A stretch of 64,000 bases of DNA from Bacteroidetes bacterium MED-G20 (lineage in GTDB: Bacteria > Bacteroidota > Bacteroidia > Flavobacteriales_D > Parvicellaceae). Shown piece after piece: positions 45,701 to 56,031 of this stretch. Every line of letters begins with the position of its first letter. Position 1 is the stretch's first letter. A program made the position numbers and the translations under genes. The notes under the pieces were generated by a model. The model had not been told where the DNA came from, ran no database searches, and saw only the letters and a program-made list of their open reading frames with translations. The stretch spans positions 1 through 64,000 of the forward strand of contig CAJJCR010000006.1 in NCBI GenBank assembly GCA_905182745.1, read 5' to 3'.

Positions 45701-47225
45701 TCAGATACCATTATTTGTTTTGGTTCTATTTATAGGTTTTTTCTCTAGTTTAACCTACTGGATAGGAATAAATCAGGGGAAAATATTGTCTCCAGAAAGG
45801 GCCCAAAACAAATGGACAAGTATTAATGTTGTTTTAGACAATCTACTGAACAACTATGTAGACTCCTTAGATTCTTATGAGCTTTCCGAAAATTCTATTA
45901 ATAATATTTTAAAAGATTTAGATCCTCATTCTTCTTTTATTCCTGCTAAAAAAAGACAAAGTGTAAATGAATCTCTAGTTGGTCACTTTGGAGGAATAGG
46001 TATTAGGTTCATGATTTACAACGATACACTTACAATTGTAGATGTAATTGAAGGTGGACCATCTATGTTAGCTGGACTTAAAAAGAGAGATAGAATAATT
46101 AAAATTGAAGGTGAAAATTTTGCTGGTATAGGGATAAAAAATGAAGATGTACTAAAAAAACTAAAAGGGAAAGTAGGTAGTGAAGTAACTATTGTTGTTT
46201 TAAATCCAAATAATGAAATTGTAAAACATAGGTTAATAAGAGGCTCTATTCCCCTTAAATCCATATCGGCTAGTACCATAATTAAAGACAATATAGGATA
46301 CATTAAACTAAGTTCGTTTTCTAATTCCTCCGACTTAGAATTTAAAAATGCAATTATTGAACTAAAAAATCAAGGAATGGAAGAACTCATTTTTGATTTA
46401 AGGTTTAACGGAGGTGGATACCTTCACCAGGCTATAAACATCTCCGATGAATTTTTAAAAAAAGATCAACTAATTGTTTATACCCAAGGCGCTCATTCAA
46501 AAAAAAGATCCTTTTATTCAAGATCTAAGGGTTTATTTGAAGATGGAGAATTAATAATTTTAGTCAATAGTTCTACTGCCTCTGCAAGTGAAATTGTTAG
46601 TGGAGCAATACAAGACAACAACAGAGGTAAAATTCTTGGTAGAAGAACTTTTGGTAAAGGGTTAGTACAACAGCCTTTAATGCTACCTGACTCTTCTGAA
46701 CTAAGAATAACCACCTCAAGATATTATACCCCGTCTGGAAAATGTATACAAAAGCCTTATGGAGATAATATTGACTACGACAATGATATTTTAGAAAGAA
46801 TAGAAAGTGGTGAGCTCACACAAAATGACTCTATTTTTGACAAAGGCATTTTCAAAGGGGGGATATTGCCAAACGTTTATTCGCCAATTGATACCCTGGG
46901 ATATAGCGAGGCCATTAACAATATTATTTATACTAGAAAATGGAGAGATTTCTGTTTTAGTTACTTCGAAAAATTTCCAAATCCAAAAACATCAGATACC
47001 AAAGATTATTACAATAATTTTAAAGTAGAAATTAAAGAGCTAGAAAAATATTTAGCGAAAAATGGTGAAAAAATTAGCAGTTATAGCCCCAAAGAAATTT
47101 CAGATTTAAAATGGAGCTTAATGGTAGAATTAAGTAGTTATTACTTTTCAGACCAGTCCAGATACATATTAAATACTTTTAGAGATAGTGATGTAAAAAA
47201 AGCTATTGAGGAAATATCAAATTAG
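45687..47225 (+). CDS. S41 family C-terminal processing peptidase
   Basis: A 512-aa periplasmic protease anchored by an N-terminal helix (IPLFVLVLFIGFFSSLTYWIGI). A PDZ domain (HFGGIGIRFMIYNDTLTIVDVIEGGPSMLAGLKKRDRI, here cited in part: GGPSMLAGLK) precedes the catalytic domain, where the Ser lies in NSSTASASEIVSGAIQDN and the Lys in RRTFGKGLVQ. Members trim C-termini of envelope proteins. It overlaps the dCMP deaminase gene and is 26 bp before aspS. Confidence 0.93.
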   Translation: MKKNNQIPLFVLVLFIGFFSSLTYWIGINQGKILSPERAQNKWTSINVVLDNLLNNYVDSLDSYELSENSINNILKDLDPHSSFIPAKKRQSVNESLVGHFGGIGIRFMIYNDTLTIVDVIEGGPSMLAGLKKRDRIIKIEGENFAGIGIKNEDVLKKLKGKVGSEVTIVVLNPNNEIVKHRLIRGSIPLKSISASTIIKDNIGYIKLSSFSNSSDLEFKNAIIELKNQGMEELIFDLRFNGGGYLHQAINISDEFLKKDQLIVYTQGAHSKKRSFYSRSKGLFEDGELIILVNSSTASASEIVSGAIQDNNRGKILGRRTFGKGLVQQPLMLPDSSELRITTSRYYTPSGKCIQKPYGDNIDYDNDILERIESGELTQNDSIFDKGIFKGGILPNVYSPIDTLGYSEAINNIIYTRKWRDFCFSYFEKFPNPKTSDTKDYYNNFKVEIKELEKYLAKNGEKISSYSPKEISDLKWSLMVELSSYYFSDQSRYILNTFRDSDVKKAIEEISN

Positions 47226-47251
47226 TATATTAAGTTATATTTTTAATCAAA

Positions 47252-49010
47252 ATGTATAGAACACACAACAACGGACAATTAAGAATTGAGGACATCAATC
47301 AAAAGGTCAAATTATGCGGATGGGTCCAAAAATCAAGAGATTTAGGGGGGATGACATTTATTGACCTTAGAGACCGCTATGGAATTACCCAATTGGCATT
47401 TAACGAAATATTAGACAAAAACCTCTCTGTAAAAGCAAGGAAATTAAATCGAGAATGGGTTATTGAAGTTGAAGGAATTGTAAAAGAAAGAAGCAGTAAG
47501 AATTTAAATATTGATACTGGAGAAATTGAGATAGAGGTGGAGAAATTCACTGTTTTAAACGAGTCCAAAACACCTCCATTTACAATTGAAGACGAAACGG
47601 ATGGTGGAGAAGAGTTAAGAATGAAATATAGATTTCTTGATTTGAGAAGAAAGCCTTTGCAAGAAAATTTAGCGCTAAGAAGTGAAATGAGTATTGAAAT
47701 TCGAAATTTCTTTCACCAAAATAATTTTTTAGAAATTGAAACTCCTTATTTAATAAAGTCTACTCCAGAAGGAGCTCGTGATTTTGTGGTCCCTAGCAGA
47801 ATGAACAAGCAACAGTTTTACGCACTTCCTCAATCTCCACAAACATTTAAGCAGCTTCTTATGGTAGGTGGCTACGATCGTTATTTTCAAATTGTAAAAT
47901 GTTTTAGAGATGAGGACTTAAGATCAGACAGACAGCCAGAATTTACTCAAATTGATTGTGAGATGGCTTTTGTCAATCAACAAGAAGTATTAGATACTTT
48001 TGAAGGATTAATTAAATATCTTTTCAAAAAAATTCTAAAAACAGACTTCCCTAAACCATTTCCAGTTATTTCTTACATGATGCTATTGAAAAATATGGTT
48101 CTGACAAACCTGACATAAGATTTGAAATGGAATTGTCTTACCTAGAGGATCTTGCAAAAGGAAAAGGCTTTAAAGTATTTGATGAAGCTGAATCTATCGT
48201 TGCAATAAGTGTTCCAGGTGGTGCAGAATATTCAAGAAAAAAATTAGACGAATTAACCGATTGGGTTAAAAGACCACAAATTGGAGCTAGAGGCCTTGTT
48301 TATGTAAAATATAACGAAGATCAAACTTTCAAATCATCGGTAGATAAATTTTACGATGTATCTAATTTAAAACAGTGGGTAGAAAAATGTGGTGCAAGTC
48401 CTGGTGATTTACTTTTAATCTTAAGTGGTGAAAAATCTGATGTTCAAAGTCAAATGAATGAATTAAGACTATTAATGGGAAGTCGTCTCGGATTGAGAGA
48501 TCCAAAAGTTTTCAAACCTGTTTGGGTAGTTGATTTTCCACTTTTAGAAAAAGATGAAACAAGCAATAGTTTTCATGCAATGCATCATCCATTTACTTCT
48601 CCAAAAACCAGTGATTTAGCTATGTTAGAGACCAATCCTGAAAATGTTAGAGCCAATGCCTATGACTTGGCTATTAACGGAGTTGAAGTTGGGGGAGGAT
48701 CTATAAGAATTCACGATAGAAAAATTCAGGAAAAAATGTTTGAGATTCTTGGGTTTAGCAAAGAAGAAGCCGAAGCCCAATTTGGATTTTTAATGAGTGC
48801 TTTTGAATATGGAGCTCCTCCACATGGTGGAATTGCCTTTGGTTTTGATCAGACTTTGTGCCCTATTTGGGTGGTAAAGACAACATTAGAGAGTTTATTG
48901 CTTTTCCAAAAAATAATCAAGGCAGAGATGTTATGATTGAAGCGCCATCTAAGATTGACCAAACCCAACTTGACGAATTGGAGATAAGCCTTCCAAAATT
49001 AAAAGACTAA
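47252..49010 (+). CDS. aspS: Aspartyl-tRNA synthetase, frameshifted
   Basis: Class II synthetase of the bacterial type with the inserted GAD domain. Present in order are the OB-fold ([23 protein letters not shown]), [11 protein letters not shown], the active-site motifs [20 protein letters not shown] and [21 protein letters not shown], the insertion domain, [11 protein letters not shown] and GGIAFGFD. Repair needs one missing base near 48077 (to read [19 protein letters not shown]) and two extra bases near 48851 and 48871 (to read [22 protein letters not shown]). The repaired enzyme is 585 aa, normal for AspS. Its end overlaps the convergent membrane-protein gene by 4 bp. Confidence 0.95.
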
Positions 49011-49963
49011 TTTTCTTTTTTAATAGCAATTAGAGAAATTATCCCTAACAAGATCATAAATATTGTTTGGGAGGACCACATTAGCATTCCAAAGGACTTA
49101 GCAACTTGACCGTCGTATCCATAAAGCTCAATTAAAGCAGATGCAACCATTATTGGATAAAGTCCAATTCCACCAGGTGTTGCGCCGATTGCTATTGTAC
49201 CTGCAACAAAACAAGCAAATACTGCATTAATAGTAATATTTTCTATATCTGGCAGTGCCAAAGCCGTTATCCATAACATAGAAATATAGCAAGACCAAAT
49301 AAAAAAAGTATGAATTATAAAACCAATTTTATTCTTTAACCTTAATATGGCTGCAGCCCCTTGGATTATTCCTTTTAAAAAATTTAAAACTTTAACTCTT
49401 ACTTTCTTTAGACCTATTAAAATTCCTAAGAAAATAATTCCAAAAATTAGTAAAGAAGGAACTAAATATGGATTAGAAGAGCTATTAGATATTTGTCTAA
49501 GCTCATTGAATTTTTCTTGATCTGCTTGAAATAAGAACGCAATAAAAAATACCAAAGCAAACATTATTAGGTCTATAATTCTTTCAATGACAATGGTTCC
49601 AAAAATTTGATCTGATTTGGTTTTTTGATATCTACTAAAATAGGCAGCTCTAGCCAACTCTCCCGATCTTGGAATGGTTAAATTAATAATGTAGCCAATC
49701 ATAACACTGTGATACATGAGACTTAATTTTGGTTTTAAGTCTAATGTTTCTAGCAAGTATTTCCATCTATATGCCCTACTTAGATGTGCAAAAAAAGCTA
49801 TTATTAAAGCAACTAAAACCCATCCATAATTAGCTTCAGATAAGGATTTTAAAAAATATTCTTTTTCTGTTTCTGTAGAATTTGAAACAAAATACCATGT
49901 TAGATATACTCCAATAGCAATTGGCAAAGAAATCTTTAAGATTTTTATTAGTTTATTTTTCAT
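49007..49963 (-). CDS. Lysylphosphatidylglycerol synthase TM-region-like flippase (UPF0104)
   Basis: A 318-aa polytopic membrane protein with about eight helices ([77 protein letters not shown]). The [11 protein letters not shown] and [11 protein letters not shown] motifs mark the family of the membrane half of MprF and YbhN. It lacks a soluble lysyl-transferase domain, so lipid transport rather than lysylation is likely. The start overlaps the panC stop by 4 bp. Confidence 0.88.
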   Translation of the reverse strand: MKNKLIKILKISLPIAIGVYLTWYFVSNSTETEKEYFLKSLSEANYGWVLVALIIAFFAHLSRAYRWKYLLETLDLKPKLSLMYHSVMIGYIINLTIPRSGELARAAYFSRYQKTKSDQIFGTIVIERIIDLIMFALVFFIAFLFQADQEKFNELRQISNSSSNPYLVPSLLIFGIIFLGILIGLKKVRVKVLNFLKGIIQGAAAILRLKNKIGFIIHTFFIWSCYISMLWITALALPDIENITINAVFACFVAGTIAIGATPGGIGLYPIMVASALIELYGYDGQVAKSFGMLMWSSQTIFMILLGIISLIAIKKEN

Positions 49964-50794
49964 TGATTGATTGCAATATTATCAATTAACCTAATACCGC
50001 CCAAGTTTGTTGCAGTAAATGCTCTCCAACTTTTTAACTTATCACCATTGTTTAATAAATCATCGGAATGTCTAATTTCAAAATATTCTGGTTCTGAGAA
50101 TTCTGCTAATTTTTTTAGGCATTTTTTTTCTAATTCTTCTCTATTGGAAAAATCAAAATTAGCCTTGCAGTATTTAAGAATTCTATATATCTTCTTTTGC
50201 TTTTTCAAAATCTTTAGAAGAAAGTCTGCTGTTTCTAGAGCTCATTGCTAAGCCACTTTGTTCTCTTTGAGTTGCGACACATAATTATTTCAATTTGCGG
50301 GAAAACAAACCCTAGCTAATTCGGCAATAATTAAATACTGTTGGTAATCCTTTTCTCCAAAGAATGCATAATTGGGATTTATCAGTTTGAAAAAATATAT
50401 TCACAACTCTAATCACCCCCTGAAAATGACCCTTTCTTTTTGTTGCTTCCAAGACACTATCTATGCTTTCCCAGCGGATATCTCAAGAGGTTTCTCATTA
50501 GCGTACAAAGTGTCATAGTCTGGGCAAAAGACAACGATCGACCTCCTCTTGCTCTAGAACCAATAAGTCTTCTTTAAGACTAACTGGATAGTTTTCAAGA
50601 TCGGATTGATTGTTAAATTGCGTAGGATTTATAAATATAGATACAATAGTGAAATCAGACCTTTTTTTAGACTCATGAATTAATGAGCGATGTCCGTGGT
50701 GAAGAAAACCCATAGTTGGAACAAATCCTATTGACTTGTTGGATTCTATATCCAAAGCTTCATTTAATTCTTGGAGTTGGTTTACTACTTGCAT
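49960..50794 (-). CDS. panC: Pantothenate synthetase, heavily frameshifted
   Basis: PanC joins pantoate and beta-alanine using ATP. The N-terminal piece (50513-50794) has GFVPTMGFLHHGHRSLI with the HxGH adenylylation motif and FINPTQFN. The C-terminal piece (49960-50208) ends NLGGIRLIDNIAI. Between them, pieces in different frames read ATKRKGHFQGVIRVVN and SGLAMSSRNSRLS, which are PanC motifs, so several indels lie in 50200-50520. The total length fits a ~280-aa enzyme. It is divergent from the glycogen synthase gene. A panD gene, often adjacent in flavobacteria, is absent here. Confidence 0.85.
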
Positions 50795-50829
50795 TACTTA
50801 TAATAACTGAATTAAAGCTACTATAAATG

Positions 50830-50861
50830 TTGGTTTTATGTGTTTTTTTTTTATATTTTTG
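50830..50861 (+). promoter_or_regulatory. Promoter of the glycogen synthase-DUF4270-glmS run
   Basis: TTG at 50830-50832, a 21-nt gap and TATTTTTG at 50854-50861, about 35 bp before the ATG at 50897. Both elements match the Bacteroidota pattern. Confidence 0.55.
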
Positions 50862-50896
50862 TAGCTCATTATTTTTTAAGCTGGAGATTAGTAGTT

Positions 50897-51722
50897 ATGG
50901 AAAAAAGTAAAATTCTTTATGTTACCCAAGAAATTGATCCGTTTTTAATAGAATCTGAAATTTCAAGTCTTGTAAGAAAAGTTGCTCAAGGAGTTCATGA
51001 GGCGGACAAAGAAATCAGAATATTCATGCCAAGGTTTGGAGTTATCAATGAAAGAAGACACCAGCTTCACGAAGTAATTAGACTATCGGGAATGAATTTA
51101 ATCGTTAATGACTACGATCACCCATTGATCATTAAAGTTGCGTCTATTCCGCAAATTAGAATTCAAGTATATTTTATTGATAATGAAGAATATTTCAAGA
51201 AGAAGTTCTTATTTAAAGATGCTAAAGGAAAATACTTTAAAGACAATGACGAAAGGTCTATGTTCTTCTGCCGAGGGGTTTTAGAAACAGTTAAGAAACT
51301 TGGATGGATGCCTGACATCGTTCATTGTCATGGATGGATGACAGCATTAATGCCGGTCTACTTAAAATCAGTCTATGCTAATGATCCTCATTTTTCAGGA
51401 GCAAAAGTAATTTACAGTATTTACAATAGGGACGAGAAACTTAAATTTTCTAAGAACTTAGATGCCAAACTTGAATTTGACGAAATTCCAATCTCAAAAA
51501 TTGATATTGATGGGTCTATAGGAGTGAATAAACTTCATGAAATTGGCAGTTCAATGGAGCGATGCTATTGGAATTTGCAGTCCAGAAATTGACAACTCAC
51601 TGATGGAGATTATCAAAGCCTCTAAGAAACCACTACTTGAACACCATGAAGAAGAGCAAACAATCGATGCACATCAAGATTTTTATGATACAGTTCTTAG
51701 TGAAAATGGAGTTCTTGCTTAG
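50897..51722 (+). CDS. Glycogen/starch synthase catalytic domain protein (short form), one frameshift
   Basis: Corresponds to the N-terminal GT-B half of GT5 glycogen synthases. The start MEKSKILYVTQEIDPF is chosen because it matches the family; an upstream ATG at 50840 adds 19 unlikely residues. Motifs are RIFMPRFGVINERRHQLHEV, MFFCRGVLETVKKLGW and DIVHCHGWMTALMPVYLK. An extra A near 51528 breaks the frame; without it the text reads GVNNFMKLAVQWSDAIGICSPEI, and the protein is 274 aa. Such half-length proteins are common in Bacteroidota and may not make glycogen, since the C-terminal nucleotide-sugar domain is missing. Confidence 0.87.
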
Positions 51723-53068
51723 TCAAAGAGTATTGATCAAATCACGTAATTTTTTATTTTTAGTAGTTGGCTTATTAACAACAGCATTCTTATTTAGCTC
51801 TTGTGAAAAAGACAACGAATTTGGAATTGAAATTAATCCGGACTTTGATACTCTAGGGGCAATTTATTCTGACACATTTTCTATACATACTTTTTCAGTT
51901 ATTTCAGATAGCATCAGAACTGACGAATTAAATGGTCCTAGTCCACTAGGAAACTATATAGACCCTGTTTTTGGAGAAGTAAATGCTTCAATTATTACGC
52001 AAATAAGGCTAGAACAATCTTATAATTTTATTCCAGATAATGGAGACATCAACGATATTGTTGTGGATTCTGTAGTGCTATACTTAGCAATAGATGGATA
52101 TTATGGAGATATTCAAGAGCAAGAATTTAAAGTTGAAATACTAGACGAGGATATTTTCAAAGATTCTATTTACCATAACACAACCAATATAATTACCAAA
52201 GTAGAGGATATTTCCAATGGATTAAGTATTGAATCTAATCCACTATTTCCTGGTTACTTTTCTGGTGGGTTAGTAGATAAAGCAATTTTAGGGATTCCTT
52301 TAAATATTGAAAAATTTGCTACGCCAATTGTTAACGAATCTGGAAATACTACTTTAGAGGGAAACGATGGAGATAACGAATTCTTGACATTTTTTAAGGG
52401 TATTAAAATTTCAAGTTCAAATGGAACGAATGGGGGCCTTTATTATATAAATTTACTTAATTCTTTTTCTAGAATAAGGTTGTTTTACAGAGATACTAGC
52501 GGAGTTACTTCTGAACATGACACTTTAGATTTTGATTTCAATATTAATAGTAATTGTGCATACTTTCACAAAGTTGCACACGAATTATACCGGAACAGAA
52601 ATAGAAAATATTGTTAACCAACCGGCTTTGGGTCAAAATCAGTTTTTCATTCAGACATTAGGTGGTATCAACGGAAGAATGACCATTCCCAGCTTTGATT
52701 CTCTAATAGCAAAACCAGTGATAATCAATAAAGCTGAGATTATTTTGCCATTTGAGGATTACCTTTACGACGACTATCCTTCCCCCTCTAGTTTATTTAT
52801 TTCAAGAAAAAATGTAGAAGGAGAGTATGAGTTTTTACCAGACTTGTTTGAAGGTAGTTTAGGAGGGAATTTTAATGTAGTTAATAAAAATTACACATTC
52901 AATATTACTAGACATCTTAATGAAATTGTGGCTGAAAAAGCAATTAACGATACTATAAAAATATTTCCAAATGGAAATGGAATAACCGCCAATAGAGTAG
53001 TTTTAAATGGAATGAATTCTACCAAAAAAGACAAGGCAAAAGTAGTAATTTCATATACAAAATATTAA
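51706..53068 (+). CDS. DUF4270 family lipoprotein, one frameshift
   Basis: A Bacteroidota-specific lipoprotein. The signal LFLVVGLLTTAFLFSSC precedes EKDNEFGIEINPDFDTLGAIYSDTF and the conserved LGNYIDPVFGEVNASIITQIRL. An extra T near 52563 interrupts the gene; after repair it continues FTKLHTNYTGTEIENIVNQPALGQNQFFIQTLGG, and the product is 453 aa from ATG 51706 or 444 aa from TTG 51733. The ATG overlaps the end of the glycogen synthase gene. Function is unknown; the position between glycogen synthase and glmS is conserved in the flavobacteria I recall. Confidence 0.86.
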
Positions 53069-53073
53069 TATTT

Positions 53074-54917
53074 ATGTGTGGTATCGTAGCTTATTTAGGC
53101 GAAAAAAATGCCTATGAAATAGTAATTAAGGGTCTTCAAAGACTGGAGTATAGGGGCTACGACAGCTCTGGGGTTGCAATTCAAAAAGATAACTCTGTTA
53201 ATGTTTACAAACAAAAAGGCAAGGTTCAAGATTTAATTGATTTTGCCAAAAATAAAGATACCAAGGGGAATCTTGCCATAGGACATACTCGATGGGCGAC
53301 ACATGGACTTCCTAATAATATTAACGCGCACCCACACCAGTCTAGTAATGGGAAAATTAGCCTTGTTCACAATGGAATTATTGAAAACTATTCTGTTTTA
53401 AAGAAGGAATTGGAACAAAGAGGGCATGTATTTAAGAGCGAAACAGATACCGAGGTTTTAGTTCACTTAATCGGTGATATTCATAACAATGGAAAACAAA
53501 GTTTATTTGATTCTGTTAGATTGGCTTTAAACGAAGTAATTGGAGCTTATGCAATTGTTGTTATAAGCGATGATAATTCTGACGAATTAATTGCAGCAAG
53601 AAAATCTAGTCCACTAGTAGTAGGATTAGGGGAAGGTGAATTCTTTTGCGCATCCGATGCAACGCCTATAATAGAGTACACTAAAAATGTAGTTTATTTA
53701 GAAGATGGTGAGATTGCTCATATAAGTTTAAAAAATGGTTTGAAGCTAAAGACCATTGGGAACCAAAATAAAACTCCTTACATACAAGAACTAGAAATGC
53801 ACTTAGAAACCTTAGAAAAAGGAGGCTATGAACACTTTATGCTTAAAGAGATATACGAGCAACCTCAGTCTATTATGGACTCTATGAGAGGACGTTTCAG
53901 TGTAACGAAAGGAAAAGTTGCTTTGGGAGGAATTTTAGATTTTGAAGAAAAGCTAATCAATGCCAAACGATTAATATTTGTCGCATGTGGAACTTCTTGG
54001 CATGCTGGCCTAGTAGGAGAATACTTGTTTGAAGAAATTGCAAGAATTCCTGTGGAAGTGGAGTATGCATCAGAATTTAGATATAGAAATCCTATAATAA
54101 ATGAAGACGATGTAGTAATAGCTATTTCTCAATCTGGCGAAACGGCAGATACATTGGCAGCAATAAAGCTGGCAAAAGAAAGAAAAGCAACATTAATTGG
54201 AATTTGTAATGTAGTGGGAAGTTCTATTTCTAGAGAAACCCATTGTGGCTCTTATACCCATGCTGGGCCAGAAATTGGCGTAGCGTCCACCAAAGCCTTC
54301 ACTGCTCAAGTTACTATCCTTACTTTAATGTCAATGATGATTGGTAAAAGAAAAGGAACTATTTCTAATGAGAGATTCAATAGGCTATTAGTAGAACTTA
54401 AATGCTATTCCTGAGAAACTAAAAACAGTTTTAAAGGAAAATGATTTAATTGAAAAAATTGCCAAAATATACCATAAGTCTACCAATGCACTTTATTTAG
54501 GAAGAGGAATAAATTTCCCTCTAGCACTGGAAGGAGCTTTGAAACTTAAAAGAGATATCTTACATACATGCAGAAGGCTATCCAGCAGCAGAAATGAAGC
54601 ATGGTCCTATTGCATTAATTGATGAAGAAATGCCTGTTTTTGTAATTGCTACTAAAGATTCTAGTTATGAAAAAATAGTTTCTAATATTCAGGAAGTAAA
54701 AGCAAGAAAAGGAAAAGTTATTGCTATAGTAAGTCATGGAGATACGGAAGTAAAGAAAATAGCAGATCATTATATAGAGATACCAAAGTGTGATGATTTA
54801 TTGGTTCCACTATTGGCTACAGTTCCCCTACAATTATTGAGTTACCATATAGCGCTAATGAGAGGATGTAATGTTGATCAGCCTAGAAATTTAGCGAAGT
54901 CTGTTACAGTGGAATGA
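53074..54917 (+). CDS. glmS: Glutamine--fructose-6-phosphate aminotransferase, two frameshifts
   Basis: GlmS makes glucosamine 6-phosphate for peptidoglycan and lipid A. The N-terminal glutaminase domain starts MCGIVAYLG with the catalytic Cys2 and has GHTRWATHG and HNGIIENY. Two SIS sugar-isomerase domains follow ([46 protein letters not shown]) and the C-terminus is NLAKSVTVE. One extra A near 54399 and one near 54550 shift the frame. Removing both gives exactly 613 aa, the usual size. Last gene of the promoter-headed run from 50.9 kb. Confidence 0.96.
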
Positions 54918-54948
54918 GTTTGATAGGGGGTATTTAATCCCTCATCTA

Positions 54949-55230
54949 TTGGTTGATATAGAAGTAACATCTCCGAAACTTTGGGTACTACCACTCACCT
55001 CTTCACAAATAGAAAAATACAACTACATAAAGGAAAAAAGAGATGAGGGATATTTCTATTATCAGATTAGTGATATGATGAATGAATCCAACTTCAAACC
55101 TCAAAGAACCGACAAATTCACCCCACAACAAGTATGGGGATTGGAATTTAAGATGGAAAAACGACTAAAAAGATTAGATAAAATAAAGAACCCTAAAATT
55201 CTAAAAATTAGTATTTTAGAGAAGAAATAA
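54949..55230 (+). CDS. Small basic protein with recombinase-like helical segment
   Basis: A 93-aa open frame starting at TTG (54949), with no ATG nearby. The central part EKRDEGYFYYQISDMMNESNFKPQRTDKFTPQQVWGL resembles the helical segment of serine recombinases and HTH-like proteins in which a Gly-Tyr-x-Tyr-x-x-Ile motif precedes a Lys-Phe-Thr-Pro turn. The rest is basic and helical. It could be a small DNA-binding protein or a remnant of a larger recombinase; no catalytic domain is nearby. It follows glmS by 31 bp. Confidence 0.5.
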   Translation: MVDIEVTSPKLWVLPLTSSQIEKYNYIKEKRDEGYFYYQISDMMNESNFKPQRTDKFTPQQVWGLEFKMEKRLKRLDKIKNPKILKISILEKK

Positions 55231-55253
55231 ATTTTGTAATTTAAAATAATAGT

Positions 55254-55403
55254 ATGGAGGTATTTGGAATTATTGGAATGTCGTTAGGAACGATGGGGTT
55301 TGTGTTTGGAATAATCTGTTTAAACCAAATGGGGAAACTCATAAAAACTCTAAAAGAAAAGAAAATTCTTGAAGAGGATTACAAAAATGTAGATACGTTT
55401 TAA
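55254..55403 (+). CDS. Small membrane protein (49 aa)
   Basis: ATG to TAA encodes 49 residues: one hydrophobic helix (MEVFGIIGMSLGTMGFVFGIICLNQ) and a charged tail (MGKLIKTLKEKKILEEDYKNV). It lies 23 bp after the recombinase-like gene. The topology pattern supports coding but no family is recognised. Confidence 0.5.
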   Translation: MEVFGIIGMSLGTMGFVFGIICLNQMGKLIKTLKEKKILEEDYKNVDTF

Positions 55404-55618
55404 ATTAAAACTGATTTATTTGAATATCAACCCACAGATTTGTCTTTAGTGACTACGGTAGAATAACATAATCAACTGATAATCAAACACCTTAGATTGT
55501 TATTTGTGATTTTTTAATAATTAATAAATGAATTTAATTGTCGACCCAAACGAGGTTAAAATAATATTAGAGCAAAAAAAAATCCCCAACTTTTTTAATT
55601 GAAGATTTATAATTAATA
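55404..55618. other. Intergenic stretch without supported gene
   Basis: About 215 AT-rich bases between the 49-aa membrane protein and a hairpin. It holds only an unsupported 24-codon frame at 55528. I see no RNA gene or promoter consensus in it. Confidence 0.4.
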
Positions 55619-55646
55619 CAAATAAATAATATGGTTTATTTATTTG
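55619..55646. terminator. Long AT-rich hairpin between convergent genes
   Basis: CAAATAAATAA (55619-55629) and TTATTTATTTG (55636-55646) form a perfect 11-bp stem with a 6-nt loop. It spans the stop codon of the minus-strand gene ending at 55640. T-rich sequence follows on the plus strand. A bidirectional terminator is plausible, although the stem has only two G-C pairs. Confidence 0.5.
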
Positions 55647-55978
55647 TTTCTAATTTCTTTAACAGCAGCCATTATTGCTTTAGTTTTTTCAGAATCATAT
55701 CTCCCATTTAAAGTTTTAACAAGCTCTTTTCTAGAGGCTTTATAAACTTGTTTTTTTTCTTCCTCAGACAAATCTTTACCTTTAATTTTTTCCTGTTGTT
55801 TTAGAAATTTATCAATATAAGTATCGTAAAGAAATTTCTGATCTTCTTTAGTCAATTTTAACTGAGTGGTAGCATATTCAGAAAATGAAGTAGCTCTTTT
55901 AATTTGATAGTTGTTCTGAGCACTTGAATTAAATGAGATGACAAGCAATAGTGCAAATAATTTGATTGATTTTTTCAT
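55640..55978 (-). CDS. Small secreted helical protein
   Basis: A 112-aa protein with a signal peptide (MKKSIKLFALLLVISFNSSAQ). The mature part is helical and highly charged (KLTKEDQKFLYDTYIDKFLKQQEKIK, cited in part: LTKEDQKFLYDTYIDKF) with a C-terminal AAVKEIRNK. It resembles small periplasmic Bacteroidota proteins with LTxxQ-like helices; function unknown. Confidence 0.7.
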   Translation of the reverse strand: MKKSIKLFALLLVISFNSSAQNNYQIKRATSFSEYATTQLKLTKEDQKFLYDTYIDKFLKQQEKIKGKDLSEEEKKQVYKASRKELVKTLNGRYDSEKTKAIMAAVKEIRNK

Positions 55979-56031
55979 GTTTTATTTTAAATGTTAAGTT
56001 TTAAATTATGGATTATGGATTAAAAAAATAT

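Noticed and set aside
54390-54560. Programmed frameshifting in glmS
   Set aside because: Two separate +1 shifts at A-runs, no stimulatory structure seen, and the same pattern occurs in many unrelated genes.
54949-55230. Active serine recombinase
   Set aside because: Only a helical segment of 93 residues; no resolvase catalytic domain or catalytic serine motif is present.
55528-55602. 24-codon frame after the 49-aa gene
   Set aside because: Too short, no hydrophobic or conserved pattern and an internal A-run typical of chance frames.
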